This document shows positions 1 to 9,619 of a DNA stretch of 64,000 nt, one piece after another. Position numbers and translations under genes: made by a program. The stretch is taken from contig CAJXMJ010000001.1 in the NCBI GenBank assembly GCA_913056455.1, forward strand, positions 558,001 through 622,000, written 5' to 3'. Origin of the DNA: an uncultured Fodinibius sp. Lineage in GTDB: Bacteria; Bacteroidota; Rhodothermia; Balneolales; Balneolaceae. Every line of letters starts with the position of its first letter. The first letter of the stretch is position 1. The notes under the pieces were generated by a model that did no database searches, was not told the origin of the DNA, and worked only from the letters and a program-made list of their open reading frames with translations.

Positions 1-1
1 T

Positions 2-115
2 TGGCTTTTCGGTAAACGTATCATAGCCGGCAACTCTGGTGTTCATGCATTTCTATTAGATGAAATAGCAACCTATTTTGAAATGGATGAGATACAAGCA
101 AGGAGCGAGAAGTAA
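2..115 (+). CDS. C-terminal end of an unrecognised gene (partial)
   Basis: An open frame enters from the left edge and ends at a TAA at 113-115. The 37 visible residues begin WLFGKRIIAG and end IQARSEK. I do not recognise the family from so short a tail. A strong hairpin overlaps the stop codon, which supports this being a real gene end rather than a chance frame. Confidence 0.5.
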   Translation, partial: WLFGKRIIAGNSGVHAFLLDEIATYFEMDEIQARSEK

Positions 116-138
116 AGACAGGCTTCTTCTCGCTTTTT
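104..138 (+). terminator. Rho-independent terminator after the partial gene
   Basis: A perfect 9-bp stem (AGCGAGAAG at 104-112, CTTCTCGCT at 126-134) with a 13-base loop is followed by a run of T. It overlaps the stop codon of the rightward partial gene. It also lies just past the leftward bshB1 stop. Confidence 0.85.
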
Positions 139-149
139 AATTCCTACTT

Positions 150-893
150 TTATCTCATCGGATCTGTTTCAAACAGAGAATTAAAAGATGCCAACGGCAG
201 GGGACCATTGTGATATTTAAATGGTTCACCATAGGTTACTCCAATTAAATGTCCATAATGGCGGGCGCGGGCTTCAATACCCTCAAAAAATTGCTCGTTG
301 GAAATGTATGTTTCAGGTTCATCCCCGGGGTCTTGTACGTTAAACTGGGACTCAAACGCCAGGATTGCTTTTCTCTTCGTTTCAAAGGTATCCGAGATAT
401 CAAAAACGATATCGGGATCAAAGGGACGGTCTTGCATAAAATGGAGTACATGCGAAGGACGCCATCGCTTTTGTGGTTCTCCCTGTTCGTCATACGTTTT
501 TATTTTAGTCAATCCGCTATAGAAAATAGCATCCAGAGCCAGCTGCGTTCCATTTCCATGATCGGGATGGCGATCGGAGGGTGCTCCTACCAAACATACA
601 TGCGGCTGATATGTTCGAATTTTCTGAATGATCGCTTTTTGATATTCACGTGTACTTTCGAGCTTGGTGTCAGGCAAGCCTAAGTTGTCACGAACTTCAA
701 GTCCTATGATATCAGAAGCCTGTTGTGCTTCCTGCAATCGTTGTTCAGGCGTGCCCCGGCTTCCCATTTCACCCTGCGTAAAATCAATTACGCCCACTTT
801 TTTACCTTTATTAACCAATGCTGCCAACGTGCCTCCGCAGCAAAGTTCGGTATCATCGGGATGAGAAGAGAGTGCCAAAATATCTATTTTCAT
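150..893 (-). CDS. bshB1: Bacillithiol biosynthesis deacetylase BshB1
   Basis: This 247-residue PIG-L family zinc hydrolase is predicted to deacetylate GlcNAc-malate, the second step of bacillithiol synthesis in the cytoplasm. The N-terminal zinc motif HPDD is at residues 11-14, followed by TELCCGG. A second motif, RHPDHG, lies near residue 110. Length and the SSHPDDTE start match BshB1 of Bacteroidota and Firmicutes rather than mycothiol enzymes. It is transcribed divergently from the ABC permease pair. No bshA or bshC is in the window, so the pathway assignment rests on family resemblance. Confidence 0.9.
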   Translation of the reverse strand: MKIDILALSSHPDDTELCCGGTLAALVNKGKKVGVIDFTQGEMGSRGTPEQRLQEAQQASDIIGLEVRDNLGLPDTKLESTREYQKAIIQKIRTYQPHVCLVGAPSDRHPDHGNGTQLALDAIFYSGLTKIKTYDEQGEPQKRWRPSHVLHFMQDRPFDPDIVFDISDTFETKRKAILAFESQFNVQDPGDEPETYISNEQFFEGIEARARHYGHLIGVTYGEPFKYHNGPLPLASFNSLFETDPMR

Positions 894-1035
894 ATCATGT
901 AGTTACTTCAATTTGACCGTATAATATAGCTGAATTTTGAAGGATCGCTAAAAAATGAAATTCTTAATTTTCTTGAAACGATTCGTATTTTTATACGTAA
1001 GGGAGACGTTATAATTTTAAACCTGGACCAAGGGT

Positions 1036-2277
1036 ATGTCTAAAATAAGTAGATTTTTCAATAGCAGCTGGGAGGGACTCAAGATTTCTTTAAGCGCTTT
1101 GGGGATTAATAAAACTCGTTCCTTTCTTACAACGCTTTGCATCATCATTGGAATTGTAATGGTTACGCTGATGAATGCGGTGAGTAATGGCATGGATGCC
1201 GAATTTGATAAGAGCATGGCTATGATGGGCCAGAATGTGGTATATGTTGAAAAACACCCATGGAATCGGGGTCCTGATTATGAATGGTGGAAATATCGTA
1301 GCCGCAGAGATATCAAGTTGGATTATGTTGAAGACATCCGAGAATCAAGTCGCTTGGCATCAGCTGTTTCCGCATCAGCATCACGGGGAACTTCGATTAG
1401 GTATAAAGATGTGAGTGCCGATGGTGTTTTTATTGCGGGAGTTACGGATAACTATTTTGAAACAGCTGGTTTAGGTATTGAAACAGGGCGTGCTTTTACT
1501 CCCGAAGAAATTCAACGGGGAGCTAAAGTAACAATCTTGGGGGCAACACTGGCAGAGAACCTTTTTGATCGGCAGAATCCATTAAATGAAGAGGTTCGTA
1601 TCGGTGGACAGCGGTTTCGAGTTATCGGGTTATTGGAAAAGCAGGGGAAATTTCTGGGATTAGCTGATATGGATCGGCGTGCTATAACGCCAATTAAGGC
1701 ATATGGGCAACTTTTTAGTTTGCGAAGTAATATTCAGATCGCCGTGAAATTTCCGAATGAAAAGATATTAGAAGAAGGGGAGTATGAGATTGAGGGCATA
1801 ATGCGTCGTGTACGTGGACTCGAGGCCACTGAAGAAAATGATTTTGAGCTTAATAAACCTCAAGCTTTTGAGGCTCAGCTTTCATCATTCAAAGCCGGAC
1901 TTTATATGGTAGGGGGAGGACTTACGGCACTATCGTTAATCATTGGGGGCATTGGTGTCATGAATATCATGTTTGTTTCGGTACGTGAACGTACCAAAGA
2001 GATTGGAATTCGTAAGGCGGTAGGAGCCAAGGCCTGGGAAATTTTATACCAGTTTTTAATTGAGGCCGTGATCATGTGTCTTTTAGGCGGGTTGATAGGA
2101 CTCTTGCTCTCCTATCCGCTAAGTATGTTATTAAATCAGATCTTTGTGGCCAGCATTGATATCAGTGTTGTTATTGCAGCCATAGTGCTCTGTTCGATTG
2201 TAGGCCTTATTTTTGGGTTTATCCCGGCCTATCGTGCCGCAAAATCAGATCCTATAGAATCACTGAGATACGAATAA
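1036..2277 (+). CDS. MacB-type ABC transporter permease (first of pair)
   Basis: This 413-residue FtsX/MacB-like permease has one N-terminal membrane helix at about residues 22-45, a periplasmic MacB_PCD domain to about residue 280, and three C-terminal helices with the FtsX signature (GVMNIMFVSVRERTKEIGIRKA). It ends PIESLRYE, the same tail as the next gene. With a cytoplasmic ATPase, an adaptor and TolC it would form a mechanotransmission export pump. The stop is one base from the next start, so the two permeases are co-translated. The likely ATPase partner lies about 6 kb downstream (8774-9511). The substrate is not predictable. Confidence 0.9.
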   Translation: MSKISRFFNSSWEGLKISLSALGINKTRSFLTTLCIIIGIVMVTLMNAVSNGMDAEFDKSMAMMGQNVVYVEKHPWNRGPDYEWWKYRSRRDIKLDYVEDIRESSRLASAVSASASRGTSIRYKDVSADGVFIAGVTDNYFETAGLGIETGRAFTPEEIQRGAKVTILGATLAENLFDRQNPLNEEVRIGGQRFRVIGLLEKQGKFLGLADMDRRAITPIKAYGQLFSLRSNIQIAVKFPNEKILEEGEYEIEGIMRRVRGLEATEENDFELNKPQAFEAQLSSFKAGLYMVGGGLTALSLIIGGIGVMNIMFVSVRERTKEIGIRKAVGAKAWEILYQFLIEAVIMCLLGGLIGLLLSYPLSMLLNQIFVASIDISVVIAAIVLCSIVGLIFGFIPAYRAAKSDPIESLRYE

Positions 2278-2278
2278 G

Positions 2279-3502
2279 ATGAATATAAAAGAAGTTTTTA
2301 AACAGGCGTTTGATTCTCTTTGGGCCAATAAGTTGCGGTCCTCGCTAACTCTATTAGCTCTTGTTGTAGGCGTATTTTCGGTGATTGTTTCTACCACAGC
2401 AGTAGCGGTATTGGACAACTTTTTTCAGAATACGATGAGTATAATGGGAGGCGATGTCATTAATGTTTCCAAAACACCGTCTGTTCGATTGGGTGGTAGT
2501 GCAGAGAATGTACGAAACCGTCAGGATATTACATTTGAGACGGCCGAGCGTTTACAAGAAATGTTACGGCTGGCAGAGGATGTCAGTCCGGATGAGACCT
2601 TTGATTATACCAAAGTAATGTACGGGGATGAGGAAACCGATCCTACCGTACGGGTGGTCGGGAGTAATCAACATTACCTTGGCAATAATGCTTATGAACT
2701 TAGTGAGGGGCGCAATTTTAGTTCAGAAGATATCCAGTATGGACGGTTGTTGGCAATTATTGGGGATGATATTCAACAAGAGTTATTTCAGAATGTTAAT
2801 CCTCTTGGAAAAAGTATAAGAATAGCGGGTCAGAAATACAGGATTATTGGGACCTTGGATGAGAAAGGGAGTGTTTTTGGGCAGTCACAGGATGAGTTTG
2901 TACTAATTCCTTACACGGCAGGTCTTATGGTTTACGGAGGTGACCGCAATATTGATATACAGGTAAAAGCCCCGGCGATGGATTTTATAGAAGCCGCTAT
3001 GGACGAAATTACGGGAGTAATGCGGGTTATTCGAAAAGTGGCTCCGGGAGCTCAAAATGATTTTGAAATCGAAACAAATGACTCGCTTGCCGGCACCTTC
3101 GATCAGTTCACTTTTATTTTATATGCTGTAGGTTTTGTAATTGGAGGTATTACGTTGTTCGGAGCCGGCATTGGGGTAATGAATATAATGCTTGTTTCAG
3201 TAACAGAACGAACTCGGGAAATTGGACTCCGTAAAGCGGTGGGAGCTACGAAGAAGGCCATTGTATCGCAATTTCTTACAGAAACAATCTTTATTTGTCA
3301 GTTGGGGGGATTAATAGGAATTGGCCTAGGTATCCTGGCCGGTAATGGAGTGGCTATTTGGATTGAAACCGAGCCGGTTATCCCCATATGGGCAGTGCTG
3401 ACCGGTTTTTTCGGGATGTTTATAATTGCGTTATTATTTGGGGTGTATCCCGCTTATAAAGCAGCCCGTTTAGATCCCATTGACAGTCTTCGATACGAAT
3501 AA
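2279..3502 (+). CDS. MacB-type ABC transporter permease (second of pair)
   Basis: This 407-residue paralogue of the preceding gene has the same layout: N-terminal helix at about 20-42, periplasmic domain, and FtsX helices with GVMNIMLVSVTERTREIGLRKA. The shared C-terminus DPIDSLRYE suggests an old tandem duplication followed by divergence of the periplasmic domains. A heterodimeric permease is the simplest reading. Its stop lies 16 bases before the preferred start of the next gene, so read-through transcription is likely. Confidence 0.9.
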   Translation: MNIKEVFKQAFDSLWANKLRSSLTLLALVVGVFSVIVSTTAVAVLDNFFQNTMSIMGGDVINVSKTPSVRLGGSAENVRNRQDITFETAERLQEMLRLAEDVSPDETFDYTKVMYGDEETDPTVRVVGSNQHYLGNNAYELSEGRNFSSEDIQYGRLLAIIGDDIQQELFQNVNPLGKSIRIAGQKYRIIGTLDEKGSVFGQSQDEFVLIPYTAGLMVYGGDRNIDIQVKAPAMDFIEAAMDEITGVMRVIRKVAPGAQNDFEIETNDSLAGTFDQFTFILYAVGFVIGGITLFGAGIGVMNIMLVSVTERTREIGLRKAVGATKKAIVSQFLTETIFICQLGGLIGIGLGILAGNGVAIWIETEPVIPIWAVLTGFFGMFIIALLFGVYPAYKAARLDPIDSLRYE

Positions 3503-3518
3503 ATTTTATCACAGAAGA

Positions 3519-4772
3519 ATGGAAAAAGACCAACAGCATGTTCTGATCATTGGTTTTGTATGGCCCGAACCCAATTCCTCCGCCGCAGGAAAACGCATGC
3601 TTGAATTGATCCATCTATTTAAAGATCAGGGGTGGCAAGTAACATTTGCAAGCTCTGCTTCAGAAACAGATCACATGAGCAACCTGAAGGATATTGGCGT
3701 AGATCAGGTTTCTATCGAGATGAATAGCTCAACGTTTAATGATTTTGTCAGCGAGCTCAATCCTTCTGTTGTACTTTTTGATCGATTTGTCATTGAAGAG
3801 CAGTTTGGATGGCGGGTTGCAGAGGAGTGCCCGGATGCTTTACGTGTGTTGGATACCGAAGATTTGCATTTCCTGCGAAGGGCCCGAAAAAAGGCACATC
3901 ACGAAAATAGGGTCTGTTCAAAGGAAGATTTATTATCATCCAAAGATGCCAAACGGGAGATAGCCAGTATTTTTCGTTCAGATTTGTCCCTGATCATTTC
4001 TGAGTCAGAAATGGATTTGCTACGGAATGTATTCGACATAGACTCAAGGCTGCTTCAGTATCTTCCTTTCCTACTTGACCCAATAACGGAATTGGAAAAG
4101 AGGGCATTACCGGGTTTTAGTGAACGAAGTAACTTTGTGACAATTGGGAACTTTAGACATGCCCCAAATATGGATGCGGTCAGGTATTTGAAAAAGAAGA
4201 TTTGGCCGTTGATCAGGAGGCAATTGCCTGAAGCCCAGTTACATGTATACGGATCATACGTTACACAGGAAGCAGAACAGATGCACAATCCAAAAGAAGG
4301 TTTTTTGGTAAAGGGCAGGGCAGAGGATGCCAATGAAGTTGTTGCCAATGCAAAAGTATTGCTGGCACCGCTTCGCTTTGGTGCGGGGTTAAAGGGCAAG
4401 TTGATTGAAGCTATGCAATGCGGGACGCCAAATGTTACAAGTACTATAGGGGCAGAGGGTTTAATAAGTGATTCGGAAGATTGGGGAGGGGGAATTGCCG
4501 ATGATCCTGAAGAGTTTTCGGATTTTGCACGAACTCTTTATCGTGATGAAGAAGCGTGGAATAATGCACAGAGAAAAGGTTTTTCGATCCTCAAAAACAA
4601 GTTTATAAAACCGGATTTTGACAAACAGTTAATAGGAAAGATTGAGAAACTGCAGAAACATCTTGAAGAGCATCGTACCCACAACTTTATCGGGCAAATG
4701 TTAATGCACCATACCGCTGAAAGTACAAAGTATATGGGACGATGGATTGAGGCTAAAAATCAAAATATGTAA
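3519..4772 (+). CDS. Glycosyltransferase, GT-B fold (family 4-like)
   Basis: The C-terminal half has the nucleotide-sugar binding pattern of family 4-like enzymes: HAPNMDAV near residue 210, LHVYGS, and the segment LRFGAGLKGKLIEAMQCG with its conserved E. I prefer the ATG at 3519 (MEKDQQHVLIIGF, 417 residues). The alternative ATG at 3480 overlaps the upstream permease and adds 13 residues without homology. It sits between export permeases and small envelope proteins. The acceptor sugar cannot be told. Confidence 0.8.
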   Translation: MEKDQQHVLIIGFVWPEPNSSAAGKRMLELIHLFKDQGWQVTFASSASETDHMSNLKDIGVDQVSIEMNSSTFNDFVSELNPSVVLFDRFVIEEQFGWRVAEECPDALRVLDTEDLHFLRRARKKAHHENRVCSKEDLLSSKDAKREIASIFRSDLSLIISESEMDLLRNVFDIDSRLLQYLPFLLDPITELEKRALPGFSERSNFVTIGNFRHAPNMDAVRYLKKKIWPLIRRQLPEAQLHVYGSYVTQEAEQMHNPKEGFLVKGRAEDANEVVANAKVLLAPLRFGAGLKGKLIEAMQCGTPNVTSTIGAEGLISDSEDWGGGIADDPEEFSDFARTLYRDEEAWNNAQRKGFSILKNKFIKPDFDKQLIGKIEKLQKHLEEHRTHNFIGQMLMHHTAESTKYMGRWIEAKNQNM

Positions 4773-4843
4773 TATTTAATGTCTACATATTTCCTTATAA
4801 TTAAAGTGATGTAGCATATTACGTTAACAAGATTACCAAAGTC

Positions 4844-5056
4844 ATGGATGAAGAGATTTTAGAAAACTTGAATGAAGAGCTGGATAACGCACTCGATCGC
4901 GGTCGCCAAATGGTAGATGACGAAGAGCTGGCGGAACGTGTTGAGGAGTTAAAACTGCGAGCTGAAAATGTAATCCGTAAGCATCCTGTTAAAAGTGTGG
5001 CAGGTGGATTACTAATTGGTTATATCGTTGGTAAGTTGTTGAGTTCAGAAGATTAA
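4844..5056 (+). CDS. Small YqjD/ElaB (DUF883)-like membrane-anchored protein
   Basis: This 70-residue protein is a charged helical N-terminus followed by IRKHPVKS and a glycine-rich hydrophobic anchor (GGLLIGYIVGKLL). This is the layout of ElaB/YqjD proteins, which tether to the inner membrane by a C-terminal helix. The third gene of this set (5505-5891) carries the same IRKHP-glycine motif. The set is probably one operon with the DUF1469 protein between. The role is inferred only by family (stationary phase or stress). Confidence 0.75.
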   Translation: MDEEILENLNEELDNALDRGRQMVDDEELAERVEELKLRAENVIRKHPVKSVAGGLLIGYIVGKLLSSED

Positions 5057-5061
5057 AAATA

Positions 5062-5496
5062 ATGAAGACCAATAATCACAGAGATCAGTTAGGTAAACGG
5101 CTACGAGCAATTACTTCTGACTTGAAGTTATATCTTGAAAAACGCATTGAGCTTGCCATGCTCAATGTTGGCGAAGCTATTTCGGGATTGATGGCTGCAT
5201 CGGTGCAGCGTGGTATTGGTATTTTTCTGCTTCTGGGAGGCATTTGTTTTTTGCTATTTGCCTTGGCTATTTATCTTGGAGATCTGTTGGGAAGTGAAAG
5301 TCTGGGCTATGTTTTGGTTTCACTGCCGTTGTTACTGGTGGGAGGATTATTTATGTATTTAAAGCCTAAAAGTGTTTTTAAGCAATTACAGCATCGGTTC
5401 GAGAATGAAGTAATAAAGTCAATTGAGCAAAATGGAAAGACCGAAGAGTCTTTGAAGATTGAAGAAAAAGCACAGTCAAAATCCAAAGAAGGATAG
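5062..5496 (+). CDS. Phage holin family / DUF1469 (YqjE-like) membrane protein
   Basis: This 144-residue protein has a cytoplasmic amphipathic N-terminus, two membrane helices at about residues 53-77 and 87-107, and a charged C-terminal tail rich in K, E and S. This matches the YqjE/DUF1469 family, often labelled holin-like although chromosomal. It starts 5 bases after the preceding stop and ends 8 bases before the next gene, so the three are co-transcribed. Finding YqjD-like and YqjE-like genes together mirrors the enterobacterial yqjCDE cluster. Confidence 0.75.
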   Translation: MKTNNHRDQLGKRLRAITSDLKLYLEKRIELAMLNVGEAISGLMAASVQRGIGIFLLLGGICFLLFALAIYLGDLLGSESLGYVLVSLPLLLVGGLFMYLKPKSVFKQLQHRFENEVIKSIEQNGKTEESLKIEEKAQSKSKEG

Positions 5497-5504
5497 AAAC
5501 TATT

Positions 5505-5891
5505 ATGGCACAGAAAAAAGTTGATGAGCTGGAGAAAAAAAAGCAAGAGTTGGAAGCGGAATTAAATAAAATTCAGGGAGAGCTGGATAACTCTATTGAT
5601 CAGGTTCGAGAAGATGTAAGTAGCAGTTTGAATCCTAAAAATGTCATTCGAAAGCATCCTTTGCCTATTGTGGGGGCCTCAGCCTTGCTTGGATTTTTAC
5701 TGGGCCATAAGAGGAAATCATCTGCGGCCACCTCTGATAAAGGAGGAGATTTTAGCGGGGCGCTCTTGTCCGAATTAAAGAGACTTGCTACACGCAAGGC
5801 CATAAACTTTGCTACTGACTATGTGGAAAATATTCTTGAAGAAAAGGCTGAAGAGCATTTGTCATCCAGTAATGGTGAAAAGAGCGATTAA
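5505..5891 (+). CDS. YqjD/DUF883-like protein with N-terminal coiled coil
   Basis: This 128-residue protein has an N-terminal coiled-coil stretch of about 40 residues dense in K, E and L. It is followed by VIRKHPLPIVGASALLGFLLG, the same anchor motif as the 70-residue protein two genes upstream. A polar C-terminal region follows. It probably associates with the inner membrane. It ends the small operon; the following 109 bases lead to the tolC-like gene and hold no strong hairpin. Confidence 0.7.
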   Translation: MAQKKVDELEKKKQELEAELNKIQGELDNSIDQVREDVSSSLNPKNVIRKHPLPIVGASALLGFLLGHKRKSSAATSDKGGDFSGALLSELKRLATRKAINFATDYVENILEEKAEEHLSSSNGEKSD

Positions 5892-6000
5892 AAAAGCCTT
5901 TTACTTTTTTTAATGTAAAACCCCCTTCCTTTTCTGTAACAATTCATAATATTGATCGTGTAACCTTCCGAGTTGTAAACCCAAAAAATAAATTATCGAC

Positions 6001-7368
6001 ATGCGCAAAGGTATCTGTTTACTATTTAGTGTACTAATTTTGAGCGTCACCGCGTACGCTCAGGATTCCGAGTCCCAAGAGATCTCGCTGCAGGAGGCTA
6101 TTGATATAGCTCTGGAAAATAATTATCAGCTCCAGCAAGCCTCTAATAACTTAAATTTAGCGGAACGAGATATAATAAGTGAATACGCTGATTTTGCCCC
6201 TTCGATTTCAGGTAATCTCAGCGGATCAAGTAGAAAAGGACAACAGCTGGTTCGGCAGGGAGATACACAAATATTCGAAGATAATGTAACAAATGGATTA
6301 AGCGGGAGCCTTAGTGCTGATATATCCCTTTTTAATGGGTTTGAAAATATTATAAGTCTGAGGAGAAGCAGGGCCAATAAACTTTCTTCCCAAGAGAAGC
6401 TACAAAGAGCAAAAGAAAATGTGATTTTTAATGCGGCATCAAACTTTTTGCAAGTTCTGCTGGATGAGCAACTCGTGGAAATTGCCAAAGAAAATCTCGA
6501 AGCTTCTCAAAAACAGTTGGAGCAAGTTAAGGCGCAGGTAGAAGTTGGATCACGACCTACGGTAGATTTGTATAACCAAGAGTCTACGGTAGCGAGTAAT
6601 GAATTAACGCTGACACAGCGCGAGAATAATTTAAAAATGAGCAGACTTGCACTGGTCCGGCAGTTACAGATTGATCCACGGGGCGATTACGAATTTGTGC
6701 ATCCACAACTGGAAGCTGATAGCAGTATTCAGGTAGGAGTGCAAGAGTTTGACGTAGACGAATTAATAACCAATGCCCTGGATAATCGATCAGATCTAAA
6801 AAGTGAAATGGCTGATCTAACAGCTCTTGAACTTCAGTTAAAGCAGGCCAGATATAATCTCATTCCTACCTTAAGTGCAAGTGCGAGACTTTCATCTTCC
6901 TATAATGATCAATATTTCGGTGGAGGTATTCCTTTCAGCGATCAGTTTTATGATCAAAATTATACGATGTCGGTAGGGTTTTCGCTAAATATTCCGATTT
7001 TCAACAATTGGAACCGTATGAATCAGATACAAACAGCAAAGATTAATTTAAAAAATGCTAAGCTTGGATTAGAGAATACCAGATTACAGATCATTCAAGA
7101 AGTCACACAGGCATATAACGATTATTTGTCGTATCAAAAAGAGTTAGAGTCTACAAGAAAGGCACTGCGTGCTGCCGAACGAACGTATGAAACTCAGCAG
7201 GAACGCTATAATGTAGGTGCAAGCACGTTGATAGAACTCAGCGATGCCAATGCAAATTATGTCCAGGCTCAGTCAGATAATGCCCGTGCGTTATACAATC
7301 TAATATTTCAAGAGAAACTTCTGGATTATTACATAGGGAAATTGGATCAAGAAATGTCGCTAAATTAA
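6001..7368 (+). CDS. TolC family outer-membrane efflux protein
   Basis: This 455-residue protein has a signal peptide (about residues 1-20, cleavage after AYAQ) and two repeated OEP domains. The repeats show the typical long helices (AKENLEASQKQLEQVKAQVEVG and RAAERTYETQQERYNVGAS) and short beta segments. It would trimerise into the outer-membrane channel of a tripartite pump. It is followed 18 bases later by the periplasmic adaptor and then the ABC ATPase, so this is a TolC-adaptor-ATPase operon. Confidence 0.92.
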   Translation: MRKGICLLFSVLILSVTAYAQDSESQEISLQEAIDIALENNYQLQQASNNLNLAERDIISEYADFAPSISGNLSGSSRKGQQLVRQGDTQIFEDNVTNGLSGSLSADISLFNGFENIISLRRSRANKLSSQEKLQRAKENVIFNAASNFLQVLLDEQLVEIAKENLEASQKQLEQVKAQVEVGSRPTVDLYNQESTVASNELTLTQRENNLKMSRLALVRQLQIDPRGDYEFVHPQLEADSSIQVGVQEFDVDELITNALDNRSDLKSEMADLTALELQLKQARYNLIPTLSASARLSSSYNDQYFGGGIPFSDQFYDQNYTMSVGFSLNIPIFNNWNRMNQIQTAKINLKNAKLGLENTRLQIIQEVTQAYNDYLSYQKELESTRKALRAAERTYETQQERYNVGASTLIELSDANANYVQAQSDNARALYNLIFQEKLLDYYIGKLDQEMSLN

Positions 7369-7386
7369 GAGAATAAAATTAACACA

Positions 7387-8766
7387 ATGTCAAAAAAGAA
7401 AAAGTCAGCTACGCAGAAGCTATTATACGTTGGTATTGGTCTTATCGTTTTGTTGGGAGTAGGAGCAGTAATAGGCAAGACGATGGGATGGATGGGAGGC
7501 CAAACGGCAGCCAAGCAAGTTGAGGCAACCGAAGCTAAACTAAAAACAATTACACAGATTGTCTCGGCATCCGGAAAAATGCAGCCTGAAGTTGAGGTAA
7601 TCTTACGTCCGGAAGTATCGGGAGAGATTATTGAGTTGCCCATAAAGGAAGGGGACTATGTAAAGCAGGGAGAGCTCTTGGTGCGTATAAAACCGGATAT
7701 TTATCAGGCAAGAATTGATGAAACCAATGCCATGCTGCTCACGCAAAAAGCGCGCATGGAACAGGCACTGGCTTCGCTTTTAGAAGCCGAATCGGTCTAC
7801 GAGCAGAATAAGAAGCTTTATGAGAAAGGGGCCATCTCCAAAACGGAGTATGTGCAATCCAAAACAAATTATGAGGCTCAAAAGGCGAATTTTAACGCTG
7901 CCAAATATCAGGTCCAAAGCAGTGAAGCCCAGCTCGAACAGGCGAAAGAAGAGCTGCAAAAAACCATTATTCGATCACCTCGTGATGGAACCATCAGTAA
8001 GTTAGCTGTTGAGGTTGGGGAACGCGTGTTGGGCAATACCCAATCAATCGGAACGGAACTTCTTAGGATAGCCAATATGGATCAGATGGAAGTCCAAGTA
8101 CAGGTCAATGAAAATGATATTGTAAATGTTTCGGCCGGGGATACGGCAAATATTGAGGTCGATGCTTATCCAGATCGCTCATTTGACGGCGTAGTGACAG
8201 AAATAGCTAATTCTGCTGATATTTCCGGAGAAGGTACTAACGAGCAGGTTACCAATTATGAAGTAAAAATTAGGGTTGCTACCCCTCATAACCTTGATAT
8301 GGTTGGAGATAAGCAGCTGGTGCAGCAGGTTTCAGAAGAGATGCCTGAGGATAAGTTTGTTCCATCGTTCAAACCGGGGATGTCTGCCACCGTAGATGTG
8401 CAAACACAGACCGTGCGCAATGTTGTTTCGGTACCGATACAAGCAGTGACAGTACGTGACTTTGCTGATGAAAACAGATCTGTTCAGAGTGATACCACCG
8501 AAAGTGATACGACCAATGTGGATGAAGATTTGATTATCCCTGAAGAAGATATGCGAAAGGTAGTCTTTGTTGTAGAGGACGGAAAAGCCGAGCGAAAAGA
8601 GGTGAAAACGGGCATTAGTGATAATACCCATATTCAGGTATTGTCGGGACTTGAGGCCGGAGAGCAGGTTGTTACGGGGAGTTATCGGATGTTATCGCGT
8701 GAGCTTTCTGACGGTGATGAAGTGAATGTAAATAATGAAAAGTTCAGCCGAATGGCTTCAAATTAA
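7387..8766 (+). CDS. MacA/HlyD-type periplasmic adaptor protein
   Basis: This 459-residue membrane fusion protein has an N-terminal membrane helix at about residues 13-33, a lipoyl-like domain ([23 protein letters not shown]), and a coiled-coil hairpin rich in A, E, Q and K at about 95-190. The returning lipoyl half ([13 protein letters not shown]) and a beta-barrel domain follow. Adaptors of this type bridge the ABC permease and TolC. An acidic insertion at about residues 360-390 ([15 protein letters not shown]) is unusual and may be a linker. The ATPase start lies 8 bases past its stop. Confidence 0.92.
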   Translation: MSKKKKSATQKLLYVGIGLIVLLGVGAVIGKTMGWMGGQTAAKQVEATEAKLKTITQIVSASGKMQPEVEVILRPEVSGEIIELPIKEGDYVKQGELLVRIKPDIYQARIDETNAMLLTQKARMEQALASLLEAESVYEQNKKLYEKGAISKTEYVQSKTNYEAQKANFNAAKYQVQSSEAQLEQAKEELQKTIIRSPRDGTISKLAVEVGERVLGNTQSIGTELLRIANMDQMEVQVQVNENDIVNVSAGDTANIEVDAYPDRSFDGVVTEIANSADISGEGTNEQVTNYEVKIRVATPHNLDMVGDKQLVQQVSEEMPEDKFVPSFKPGMSATVDVQTQTVRNVVSVPIQAVTVRDFADENRSVQSDTTESDTTNVDEDLIIPEEDMRKVVFVVEDGKAERKEVKTGISDNTHIQVLSGLEAGEQVVTGSYRMLSRELSDGDEVNVNNEKFSRMASN

Positions 8767-8773
8767 GAGGATC

Positions 8774-9511
8774 ATGGCAAAACCGATTATTCAGGTAGAA
8801 GATTTAACCAAGATTTATCAAATGGGGACCCAGGAAGTGCGTGCACTTGACGGGGTTACTTTTGATCTGCAGGAAAATGAATATATCGCGATCATGGGTC
8901 CATCCGGATCGGGTAAATCTACACTGATGAACCTAATTGGCTGTCTGGATACCCCAACGTCGGGCACCTATATTTTAAACGGTGAGGATGTGAGCCAGTT
9001 TGATGATGCTGACCTTGCAGAGGTTCGCAATCGAGAAATTGGTTTTGTATTCCAAACGTTTAATTTGCTGCCGCGAACAGACTGCCTTTCAAATGTGGAA
9101 CTCCCGCTTATTTATTCTGGGGTGAAAACCGCTGAACGGCATGAGCGGTCAGCAAAAACATTAGAGCGGGTAGGGCTGGGGGACCGTATTGATCATAAAC
9201 CCAATGAGCTTTCGGGCGGCCAGCGTCAGCGCGTAGCTATTGCTCGTGCATTGGTAAATAATCCCTCTATTCTACTGGCTGATGAGCCTACCGGTAACCT
9301 TGATACTCAGACAGGGCAAGAGATTATGATGCTTTTTGAAGAGCTGTACCGTTCGGGGAATACGATTATCGTTGTTACGCATGAACCGGAAATTGCCGAG
9401 CATGCACGTCGAATTATTCGCTTGCGTGACGGTAAAATTGAGAGAGATGAGAAGGTTGCAGATCCGGTCCTGCAAAATGAAGATATTGAAATTGAAGCAG
9501 CTACAGCATAG
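8774..9511 (+). CDS. ABC transporter ATPase, MacB/LolD type
   Basis: This 245-residue ATPase has Walker A (GPSGSGKST), the Q-loop region ([11 protein letters not shown]), signature LSGGQRQRV, Walker B ([12 protein letters not shown]) and switch histidine (VTHEPE). I choose the ATG at 8774 ([11 protein letters not shown]) after AAGAGG. The longer frame from 8735 overlaps the adaptor gene and adds 13 residues unlike the family. It is the natural energy subunit for the two permeases at 1036-3502, since no permease gene adjoins it. Confidence 0.92.
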   Translation: MAKPIIQVEDLTKIYQMGTQEVRALDGVTFDLQENEYIAIMGPSGSGKSTLMNLIGCLDTPTSGTYILNGEDVSQFDDADLAEVRNREIGFVFQTFNLLPRTDCLSNVELPLIYSGVKTAERHERSAKTLERVGLGDRIDHKPNELSGGQRQRVAIARALVNNPSILLADEPTGNLDTQTGQEIMMLFEELYRSGNTIIVVTHEPEIAEHARRIIRLRDGKIERDEKVADPVLQNEDIEIEAATA

Positions 9512-9619
9512 CTCTTGCATATTTTGTGTTGAAACTATTAACTCTATGAGATATTTGGGTTTTGTGGTAGTAAAATTATGATTAACATCATGCAAATGAT
9601 TTAATCAAAACATATTTAC

